DNA of 64,000 nucleotides. Source: a virus. The first letter of the stretch is position 1; every line of letters begins with the position of its first letter. A program made the translations under genes and the position numbers. Where the stretch lies: positions 1-64,000 of IMG/VR virus record IMGVR_UViG_3300045256_000188. One strand, given 5' to 3'. The notes under the pieces are model-generated. The model had not been told where the DNA came from. It did no database searches and worked only from the letters and a program-made list of their open reading frames with translations. Below are positions 15,322 to 22,586 of this stretch, piece by piece.

Positions 15322-17034
15322 TTATCTTCCAGCACAAATTTCCACAAACCACTCATTCGGTGCTTTGTGTCGGGCGCGGCTCACTAAAGGTAGCGCATTG
15401 ATGATAAAATCAGCAGTCAAAGCATTCTTCATCGGTTTGTCCACGTGCAGTACAACCCGCTTCGCATGAGTTTTCGCCTTTTGAACTAGAGGACGCAAAA
15501 ACTCAGCATACCAAGTCTCAAACTTCCCATACTCAACCCCATCCAAATAATCCTCCTTGTTGTGGAAAGGCGGAGATGTAAGCACGAAATCCACATCGGA
15601 CCATATCACATCTTGCCATTTCAAGTTGTGAAGCTGGCAAGAAGAACCCACAAATTCTTTGATCTTCACTAGGCCAGGATAGGAAATACCAGGATCGGTA
15701 GCCTCATAATCGCAACCCGCAATTTTCGCAGCTAAAAGTCGATGCCCCCAACCAGCACAAGGGTCGAACCATTTCCCTTGAAGCCCAAAATGTTTGAGCG
15801 CAGCAATAATCACCGGGACACTCAACATGGAGGCCATGGTCAAACCAGCAAACCGCAGTTCTCGAATTAGACGGGCTGGACTTAAAGTCTTCCCAGGGGT
15901 AATGAATGCTTTGACCGCTCGTGCTACCGTCTTCGGAGCCTTAGCAAGTTCAGCTACAGAGACACCACCCTGACGGACGTGATAAGCAAGTGGTTGGTGA
16001 TGTAAGACTAGCTGATTCCCAGGAGCCAATCCTGTAGTAATTTGATTTTCACCAAGATACTGACCAATATCGATCGATTGACAAGCTAACCAATCACTAT
16101 CGCAATCGAATTTCTTTGATTGCCAACCACTACTGATGATAGTAGACACAAATTCGTTGATAATATCATGCCTGTCGGTCCTTGCCATAATCTCTGCTGC
16201 GGTCAACTTAAATTCGAAATCGTGGATATTGTTCCAAACGAAAGGTCGCAGACCTTGAAATTCGAGCCAGCGAGTGTATTTCCGTTCCAACCGAACCGAA
16301 TTATCGGAGTAGATAAAATTCCCAAACTTCGCGACATTGCCGCGATTGGCCCAGCGAAGCTCGTAAACCGATTTTCGCGGCTTCACTTGTGTAAATGGCC
16401 CACCAACCGCCGCAATACGACAATTGATCTTATTCAGCGCCCCATCGAATTTGCAGACAATATTACTGTACCATCGACGTTTACGACGGTGTTTCCTCTT
16501 CTGGCTACTGATGCACCCATCTCCGTCAAAATAGCCGCGAACAAAATGATGCAAAAGAAAGTCCGGCACTGTGTTGATTATTTCGAAGTTGATGCCATTT
16601 TTATAATCGAGCCAACCTAATTGCAGGAGAATCCTGGTCATTATCACATCATTGAATACCATCACCTTCCTAGGATGATTGTCTCTCAGATCGTCAAAGA
16701 ACTCACCTTTATAACCCAAGAAATCGGCCAACAATCGCAGATGCCCTTCATCCCGCTTCTGTAAAGAAACCCTGATAGTGCGGTATGTGCCCGCTGATTT
16801 GGCGATGCAACCATCGGCCAACATGAAACCTAACCAGTAAGCTTTTTCCGGAACATCAATCGTATCGAAAATGTGACTGTTAAGAACGAATGAACGCTCA
16901 CCTTTTGACTGACCTTTCAACCCAGCTTTTTTCATATATCGACGAACGGTAGTAACACTACAGTTTAACCGCTCAGCGATAGTTTTCTGTGGAATCTTCT
17001 GACGAGCCAATTTAATGATGTCGTCGGATAGCAT
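15322..17034 (-). CDS. LAGLIDADG homing endonuclease fused to a DNA methyltransferase
   Basis: 571 residues from ATG 17034; a TTG at 17085 is possible but lies in a hairpin loop. An N-terminal helix-turn-helix (KTIAERLNCSVTTVRRYMKK) is followed by a two-motif LAGLIDADG nuclease, with WLGFMLADGC and FVRGYFDGDGC both retaining the catalytic Asp. From about residue 310 a SAM-dependent DNA methyltransferase follows, with DPCAGWGHRLLAA (motif I) and TSPPFHNKEDY (motif IV, N4/N6-type SPPF). No intein splice blocks are present, so this is a free-standing fusion, not an intein. Visibly more AT-rich than the capsid gene upstream, consistent with transfer. It may cut unmodified genomes and protect its own. 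Confidence 0.8.
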   Translation of the reverse strand: MLSDDIIKLARQKIPQKTIAERLNCSVTTVRRYMKKAGLKGQSKGERSFVLNSHIFDTIDVPEKAYWLGFMLADGCIAKSAGTYRTIRVSLQKRDEGHLRLLADFLGYKGEFFDDLRDNHPRKVMVFNDVIMTRILLQLGWLDYKNGINFEIINTVPDFLLHHFVRGYFDGDGCISSQKRKHRRKRRWYSNIVCKFDGALNKINCRIAAVGGPFTQVKPRKSVYELRWANRGNVAKFGNFIYSDNSVRLERKYTRWLEFQGLRPFVWNNIHDFEFKLTAAEIMARTDRHDIINEFVSTIISSGWQSKKFDCDSDWLACQSIDIGQYLGENQITTGLAPGNQLVLHHQPLAYHVRQGGVSVAELAKAPKTVARAVKAFITPGKTLSPARLIRELRFAGLTMASMLSVPVIIAALKHFGLQGKWFDPCAGWGHRLLAAKIAGCDYEATDPGISYPGLVKIKEFVGSSCQLHNLKWQDVIWSDVDFVLTSPPFHNKEDYLDGVEYGKFETWYAEFLRPLVQKAKTHAKRVVLHVDKPMKNALTADFIINALPLVSRARHKAPNEWFVEICAGR

Positions 17035-17036
17035 CT

Positions 17037-17108
17037 TTAGTCCGTAAAAGTGTTCAGCACCGTTTAAATACGTTTGATTCGGCAACCATGAACACTTTTA
17101 CGGACTAA
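17037..17108 (-). promoter_or_regulatory. 20-bp perfect inverted repeat at the endonuclease start
   Basis: Arms 17037-17056 and 17089-17108 are perfect reverse complements around 32 bases. In the transcript the stem ends 2 bases before the ATG at 17034 and includes the only candidate Shine-Dalgarno bases (GGA). A stem that hides the initiation region would keep translation low on some transcripts, as is known for phage T4 I-TevI. It could instead be a nuclease or protein recognition site. Confidence 0.6.
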
Positions 17109-17152
17109 TAAACCACTAGAAAGATGAATATTTCTACGAAACCATAAATACA

Positions 17153-17180
17153 ACAAGAGGGGCCGTCAGGCCCCTCTTGT
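17153..17180 (-). terminator. Terminator after major capsid gene
   Basis: Perfect 12-bp stem with a GTCA loop, 18 bp beyond the capsid stop codon, followed on the minus strand by TTGTATTTAT. A good intrinsic terminator. Confidence 0.8.
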
Positions 17181-17198
17181 GCCGTTCTTGACGGGGTT

Positions 17199-18845
17199 TT
17201 ACAGGTTGCTGACTGTTACCACGCCATAGTACAGACCACCATCTTCGATCAGCTTCTTCCCATAGCGGGTCATAATACCCTTGTTCGGCGTGAAGGAGTT
17301 CGGGTCGAGTACGGTAGGAGTACTCAGGAGGGGGATATAGGGAGCATAGAAGTAGCCCGCGTCGAGCACCGAGTTCCCCTTGAAGCCCATCAGAATCTTG
17401 CAGTTCGGGAACAGCGGGTCCTTGTAGATCTTCATCTTGCCCTGGATCGAGCCGATGTTCATGATCCCGATGTCCACGCCCTCGGTGGTGAAGGCGTCGG
17501 AGGCACGGAAGTCGTTCAACTGCTCGAACTTGGACGCGATGTCCGCCGACATCACCATCCAGTTGGCCGGGCCGCGGAGGGTGGTCCGGTGGATGATGTT
17601 CGCCACTTCCAGGACCTTGTACATCAGGGCGATGTTGCGGTCCGTGAAGTTGACGCTCGCCCCGGCAGCGGTGGCGAAGTTGTGGTCGGCTCGGATCGCC
17701 GCAGCGATGATGAGGTCGTTGATGATCTCACGATCGATCTCGGCCACCATCTCGTCGGCCATCAGGTCGGTCAGGGTGGACTCAGCGTCGATGTTGTGCA
17801 CCGACTTGAGGTCCTGAGCGGCTTCCAGCGACCAGGAGGTCTTCAGCTTGCGGGTGATCGCAGCGACCGAATCACTGTCGATGCTCAGGGTCACTTCCGG
17901 CTGGAAGGGGTTGGCTTCCAGGTCGTACTCGTAGTTGACGCGGGCCACGGCCCCGACCGGGAAGGACCCAGCGGACAGGGTGACCTGGACGGCACCGGTC
18001 GAGTGGTTGAAGGTAGTCGCACCGGGAGTGCTGACGTCCACCGTCAGGGTGTCGGTGAACTCGGTGCAGTCGCCGACCAACACGACGTCAGGGTTGCCGT
18101 CGCTGTCGAAGCTCACCCGGAGGCACGGCGTGGCGTCGTCGCAGTTCGGGCTGGCGTCGGCGGCGGAGGCGAAAACCTCGACCACGACGGTGCCGGCCAG
18201 GACCGGACGGTGAGCCAGGGTCGCGGACACCACCGAGTTACCGGTGATCGTCGCGTCCTCGCCCCGGACTTCCTGCGAGGAGTAGTATGGGTCGAGAGCC
18301 CAGCCGTTCTGACGAGCGAAGCTCTGGGCGGTGTTCTGCCGCATGATCTGCGTGCCGGCGACCGTCTGGCCCTTCGTCAGAGCGTAGCGGTACCGGATGT
18401 AGAAGATCAGGCTGGCCGGCTGGCTCATCGGCTGGACGCCGACGAGGTTGTCCGCGATCAGCTTCGGGTACGACTTCCGGATCAGCGGCAGGGCGAACCG
18501 GGTGAAGTCGGCGATGTTCGCGGTGGTGGTCTGGTCTTCGAACAGCAGCGACCGCTTCTCCGGGTTCCAGGCGTTGAACTGGTTCTCCAGGATGGAGGCC
18601 ATCAGCCCGAACTTTTGGGGGCCGACTTCGCGGCACTTACTCAGAACCGGCGACCACTTGCGGACGAGTTGGTTCTTCTTCGACTCATGGATGACGGCGG
18701 CCTTGTGCAGGTCCGTCTCCTCGGTCAGCATACGACTGCCACGATTGACCCCTTCAGCGAGGTGCCGGCGAGCAGCGGGGGCAGCGGCCCGTGCTGCGGG
18801 AGCAGCCGGACGAGCAGCGAACCGTTGCGTGCGAGAAGGAAGCAT
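17199..18845 (-). CDS. Major capsid protein, T4 gp23 family
   Basis: 548 residues with an AGGAGA site before the ATG. After an Ala/Arg-rich N-terminus comes the conserved gp23-type segment FTRFALPLIRKSYPKLIADN followed by VGVQPMSQPASLIFYIRYRYA, and later SWSLEAAQDL, DLMADEMVAEID and a C-terminal region with GVVTVSNL. This is the HK97-fold shell protein that assembles around the gp22-like scaffold and is processed by the gp21-like protease encoded upstream. An insertion at about 200-290 with Cys and Asp/Thr-rich sequence may be a surface domain. No intein. A fossil of a second copy lies at 15234-15304. Confidence 0.92.
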   Translation of the reverse strand: MLPSRTQRFAARPAAPAARAAAPAARRHLAEGVNRGSRMLTEETDLHKAAVIHESKKNQLVRKWSPVLSKCREVGPQKFGLMASILENQFNAWNPEKRSLLFEDQTTTANIADFTRFALPLIRKSYPKLIADNLVGVQPMSQPASLIFYIRYRYALTKGQTVAGTQIMRQNTAQSFARQNGWALDPYYSSQEVRGEDATITGNSVVSATLAHRPVLAGTVVVEVFASAADASPNCDDATPCLRVSFDSDGNPDVVLVGDCTEFTDTLTVDVSTPGATTFNHSTGAVQVTLSAGSFPVGAVARVNYEYDLEANPFQPEVTLSIDSDSVAAITRKLKTSWSLEAAQDLKSVHNIDAESTLTDLMADEMVAEIDREIINDLIIAAAIRADHNFATAAGASVNFTDRNIALMYKVLEVANIIHRTTLRGPANWMVMSADIASKFEQLNDFRASDAFTTEGVDIGIMNIGSIQGKMKIYKDPLFPNCKILMGFKGNSVLDAGYFYAPYIPLLSTPTVLDPNSFTPNKGIMTRYGKKLIEDGGLYYGVVTVSNL

Positions 18846-18933
18846 CGGAATCTCCTAGTTTCGTTCGTTGTGACTCAGTAGCTTACGTGTTGGAAACTCA
18901 CAGTACCCCATTTTTGCTTGGGGGACTAAGAGT

Positions 18934-19683
18934 TTAGATCAGGTCCTCGTCGATCTGCTCGGCGATGTCGGCAATGCCGAACCCGCCACGGTTCCCCTGC
19001 TGCCGGGTGTTACCACCCTGGGCCGGGGCCGCTTGACGACGATCCTGATTCTCAACGATGGTCGGCCGACTTGTCACCGGCCGAGCGGCCCGACGGGTCC
19101 CGTCGATCCGCTGCTGCCCCCGGGGGGCCCCACGCCCCTCAGTCACAGGTTGCTTTCCACCGCTGCCCTGGGACTTCAGCCTAGCGTTCTCGGTGACCAA
19201 CTCGCGGTTACGGCTCAGCACCTTCTCGGCGATGGCGTTCCGCTTGTTGGCGAGAGCGATGGCCTGATCCCGTTCTTCCGTTAGCTGCTGGATCTTCTGC
19301 TTCGCCTTCTCGATGACGGCTGGAAGTTGCCCGTTCTGGCTGGCACCATTCGACTCCACCTGCACACCCTCAAGAAGGGACTTCAGTTTACGGAGCTTGG
19401 TCACAGCCTCGGACTCGTTCAGGGCCGACTGACGCTGGAGATGAGCATCGATCGCAGCACTCTTCGTCTCCAGGAAGACCTGGAGCCGGCGGGCCAGTTC
19501 CCGCTTGTGGGCTTCCGTTTCCTCAATGCAGACCTTCTTGGCCTGCTCCACCTTTGCGGTGTAATCCGCCTCATACTGCTCACGGATGGTGGTCTTGTAC
19601 TGCTCCAGGGACTCGCCGATTGAAGCGACGAGTTCCGCTTTGCAGCCCGCCTTGGTCAGCAGGTCCAAGATCTTCTGGCTCAT
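18934..19683 (-). CDS. Prohead core scaffolding protein, T4 gp22-like
   Basis: 249 residues; ATG 19683 is chosen over the in-frame TTG at 19689 because GGAGGAG is 8 bases upstream. Long coiled coil (about 20-170) rich in Glu, Lys, Gln and Arg, then a disordered Gly/Arg/Gln-rich stretch, ending in a short acidic helix (IADIAEQIDEDLI) as in gp22 proteins. Position between protease and capsid genes matches T4 order 21-22-23. It should form the internal core on which the capsid assembles and be degraded by the protease. Confidence 0.85.
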   Translation of the reverse strand: MSQKILDLLTKAGCKAELVASIGESLEQYKTTIREQYEADYTAKVEQAKKVCIEETEAHKRELARRLQVFLETKSAAIDAHLQRQSALNESEAVTKLRKLKSLLEGVQVESNGASQNGQLPAVIEKAKQKIQQLTEERDQAIALANKRNAIAEKVLSRNRELVTENARLKSQGSGGKQPVTEGRGAPRGQQRIDGTRRAARPVTSRPTIVENQDRRQAAPAQGGNTRQQGNRGGFGIADIAEQIDEDLI

Positions 19684-19689
19684 GATCAA

Positions 19690-20014
19690 GACTCCTCCGC
19701 GAGCAGTTCGAGGTATATTTGCGTGAGGTCAGTTAGTTTAGGATGTACTTCGCGAGTATCCCCGCCAGACACCCTTTACCATCCACGGAGGTCAACGCCT
19801 CATAATGGATTTTTGACGACAACCCCCAATTTCTTCAGCACACCAGCCAGCCGACGATCGAACCACTCAGAATGCGGAGCCCACCACTTCTGGGCCTCCC
19901 GGGTGTTCGCCGATGATCTTGCAAGCAGCTACACCTGATGCTTGGTAAGGAGAAGCAGGACGCGATGAAGAAGTTGGGCGGTGGGAAGCCGCATCCGATG
20001 CAGACGGCGATGGG
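19690..20014. other. Gene-free debris between scaffold and protease genes
   Basis: No intact gene. On the minus strand around 19804-19930 there is an open stretch encoding EAQKWWAPHSEWFDRRLAG without a start codon, and on the plus strand a short tail (GKEKQDAMKKLGGGKP) ending at 20018. Both look like scraps of genes I cannot name. Confidence 0.5.
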
Positions 20015-20256
20015 TTAGTGAGTGGTGTTCTCGTCGCCGTAGCACATCCGCCCTTGTGTGGTGTAGATGAACGCCACCGAACCCGGCTTCAGGAACAGAG
20101 AATCCGGGTTCTGGTAGTCCCGATGGTGCCCCGCCAGTTCGTTTTCGTTCGGCTTCTCGGCATTTGACCCAGAAGACGATGGGATTTGTCAGTCAGGATT
20201 CGGAATTGCCCGGAGAGGACGTACCCGGCTTTCCCGAATTTGGCGAAGAGAGCCCA
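20015..20256 (-). pseudogene. Frameshifted unidentified gene remnant
   Basis: Two overlapping frames look coding: WALFAKFGKAGYVLSGQFR (from about 20250) and, after a shift near 20155, NPDSLFLKPGSVAFIYTTQG to a stop at 20015. Together they read as one broken small protein. Family unknown. It directly follows the protease stop codon. Confidence 0.45.
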
Positions 20257-20258
20257 TA

Positions 20259-22214
20259 TTAGCTCCGACGAGATGGCAGCCGGACGGGAACAGTCACCTT
20301 CTTGCGGTCCAACCCGAAATAGCCGTTGATCTCCTTGACGAGAAGGTCGTTGTAGACATCCTCGCTGAAGAGCTTCTTCTGCTGAACGATTGGCTTGATC
20401 CGCCGGTTAAGTCCTTCCTGAATGTTCAGGATGGCCCCATGCACCGACGGCTCCGCCACCACATCCCAGGTCACGAAAGTGTAACCCGGCATGACCCGGT
20501 AGACGTCCCGACCCTTGTGCTCCATCACTTCCATGTCGCCCACGCCGCGGGACGAGATACCGACGCGAACCTTGTGCTCGAACAGACCACGAAGCATCGC
20601 CCCACATGGCAGCTTGTGGAGCACTTCGGCTTCGCCATACACCTTCTTCCCCTCCAACCACACCTTGGTCATCAGGTGGGACAGGCGGTCGAGGTGAATC
20701 TTGGCATCGGAGTTACCGGTCCAGAATGAACAACCACCGGTTTCCATATAGAAATTGCCGTGGTCCACCGAAACGCAATAAATCCGACCGGTATGGTGGA
20801 TCTTCTCGATGATAGTAAACCGCGGATCTAGACAAACCGATCGCGTCCGCGACACATGAAGCTGATGAAGGGTCCGCTTGTCAACAGCCCGAATGGCTCG
20901 GCCGGCGAACATATAATCATTGCTCGGCTCAACCTTCGACAGCCGGCCGGCACCACCAACTTTGACCAAGCACTCATGCAGGTCCCGAATCAGTCGTTCG
21001 GACACGCTGGACACAGCCAGCCTGCTGTACACCCCTAAATCGAGTTTCTGGACCACAGCGGCGTCAGTCTTGACACTTAGCGAGCGGGAATGACGATCCT
21101 CGGCCCGTAGCATCCGACCGTCGCCAATCGCGAAAGAGTAGATCAGAGCTTCAAGACAATCATCCGACAACGACTTGATATCTTCGGGAATGAATTTATC
21201 GGCAACGCCACCTAGACGGCGTAGCCAATTCGCCAGCCGTGCATCGTTCGTGAGGAACCCGCGTTTGCAGGGGGTCCACTGCAGTTCATTTGACACCCCA
21301 TCTAGAATTTCAGACACCAATTTGCGACCATGTGGCGTCTTTTGAGCAATACAAACCCCATTACGACCATTCAGATTGCCCTTGGATAGATAAAGACCCA
21401 ACAACAGACAGAATTGCCTTGCGTCCATTACCAGAGGGTTGACGAGATGTGGCTTCTTGAGTTTAAAGGCGTAGGCAGCTTCTACACCAGGGATAGTGTA
21501 CAAAGATGACTGTGCCACTTTCCTACTAGCGGTCTTTGGGATGCGATAATGAGCGTAGCGTTTCCGGTTTAAGTATACGTCCTCGATGGTGGCGTAGATC
21601 TGGTGGCCGTGGCGGTCCTCCAGAAGCAGTCGATGTCCCGGCGTATACGAATCGCTGATGTTGGCGTTATGAATCCTATATGCAGGACCATCGTACGGCT
21701 CGTCGATTATCGCGTTGACCCGCGATTCCACGAACGAACCGGCGACCCGCGACCAAATCCGGTCACCCACCCGAACTTCTCGGAACTCCTTCCATCCGGA
21801 GGTGGTCATCAAACGGAAGTTTGTATCCAATCGGCAAGGGTGGTCAAATTCACCGGGGACAGCACGAGCCGCCACATCCTCCTGGATATTGCGGACCGCA
21901 GGGATCAGCACATCCTGAGTGCCGTAGAACCGGCCGTTGGCGTTCTCGACGTCACCGTTCTGGATCAGCCCGCTGATCTTCATGATCGGCTCTTCCCGGC
22001 CACCGACCCCCTCGCAGATGGACTGCTTGATGTCCATCACTTCGAATGGGAAAGTGTCCCGGATTAGCTGCATCCCAGCGGGAATGACGCCAGTCTCGGC
22101 GATCAACGCACGGTTGATCACACCCGACTGGAGCCGGGTGTTCTTGTCTTCGGAGAGAACGCCCTGGCGAACTAGGCCGGGGCTGATTCCCATTACGCGA
22201 CGGCTAGGTAACAT
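20259..22214 (-). CDS. Prohead protease, T4 gp21-like, with one intein
   Basis: 651 residues as translated, 276 after removal of the intein. An AAGGAG site precedes the ATG. Exteins carry the gp21/S78-type protease signature: GEFDHP ending with the catalytic His, then (after the intein) SDAKIHLDRLSH, YGEAEVL and the catalytic Ser in VGISSRGVGD. The enzyme is packaged in the prohead and cleaves scaffold and capsid proteins during maturation. The intein sits one residue after the catalytic His, so no active protease can exist before splicing. A degraded TnpB lies directly upstream. Confidence 0.9.
   Translation of the reverse strand: MLPSRRVMGISPGLVRQGVLSEDKNTRLQSGVINRALIAETGVIPAGMQLIRDTFPFEVMDIKQSICEGVGGREEPIMKISGLIQNGDVENANGRFYGTQDVLIPAVRNIQEDVAARAVPGEFDHPCRLDTNFRLMTTSGWKEFREVRVGDRIWSRVAGSFVESRVNAIIDEPYDGPAYRIHNANISDSYTPGHRLLLEDRHGHQIYATIEDVYLNRKRYAHYRIPKTASRKVAQSSLYTIPGVEAAYAFKLKKPHLVNPLVMDARQFCLLLGLYLSKGNLNGRNGVCIAQKTPHGRKLVSEILDGVSNELQWTPCKRGFLTNDARLANWLRRLGGVADKFIPEDIKSLSDDCLEALIYSFAIGDGRMLRAEDRHSRSLSVKTDAAVVQKLDLGVYSRLAVSSVSERLIRDLHECLVKVGGAGRLSKVEPSNDYMFAGRAIRAVDKRTLHQLHVSRTRSVCLDPRFTIIEKIHHTGRIYCVSVDHGNFYMETGGCSFWTGNSDAKIHLDRLSHLMTKVWLEGKKVYGEAEVLHKLPCGAMLRGLFEHKVRVGISSRGVGDMEVMEHKGRDVYRVMPGYTFVTWDVVAEPSVHGAILNIQEGLNRRIKPIVQQKKLFSEDVYNDLLVKEINGYFGLDRKKVTVPVRLPSRRS
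20712..21836 (-). mobile_element. Intein in prohead protease (375 aa)
   Basis: Starts at Cys (CRLDTNFRLMTTSGW) after DHP and ends WTGN before Ser; the penultimate residue is Gly instead of His. A two-motif LAGLIDADG domain is present, but motif 1 reads GLYLSKGN, with Lys where the metal-binding Asp/Glu should be. Motif 2 (FAIGDGRM) is intact. Endonuclease probably dead, splicing likely retained. Confidence 0.9.
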
Positions 22215-22228
22215 TGCGACTCTCCTTG

Positions 22229-22586
22229 TGAACTACCCTACCCTCTGCTCGCTCTCGCTCACAGAGAGGTGGTGGCTTCGGGTTTCACTGAGAACTGCTT
22301 CCTTGCGGAAGGCTGACGCTTCTCTCCACCCGCTAACCCCGTAGTTCCTACGGTTCTTTTTCCTTCCATCAAGATGTTCTTCGCCGCGTTAAAGTCCCTG
22401 TCATGCTCCACCCGACATCCCGGACACACCCAAGACCGGTCGGACAAAGTGAGGGGCTCGTTGACGAAACCACCTTTTCGCTCGCTCTCTGGACTTCGAC
22501 CCCTTCACCTTCCGGGACAACTCCCGATGCAGGCGCTTCAACCGCCGCTCCAACGTCCTGTACGGCTTGATGGCGGGCCAGGAAGG
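22229..22586 (-). pseudogene. Internally deleted TnpB (IS200/IS605-type), copy 2
   Basis: On the minus strand an N-side piece (PYRTLERRLKRLHRELSRK and following KGSKSRERAK) is typical of TnpB. About 100 codons are then missing and the frame shifts to the C-terminal zinc ribbon (SWVCPGCRVEHDRDFNAAKN) and tail. The 3' 127 bp match 10514-10641. The piece begins right after the stop codon of the internal head protein and stops just before the protease ribosome-binding site, so neither neighbour is damaged. Confidence 0.8.

Noticed and set aside
15322-17034. Intein-containing methyltransferase
   Set aside because: No Cys/Ser start block, no terminal His-Asn junction and no extein before the LAGLIDADG part; it is a free-standing fusion.
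17589-18881. 430-codon plus-strand ORF over the capsid gene
   Set aside because: Antisense shadow produced by GC-rich codon bias of the capsid gene; composition is unnatural and no ribosome-binding site.
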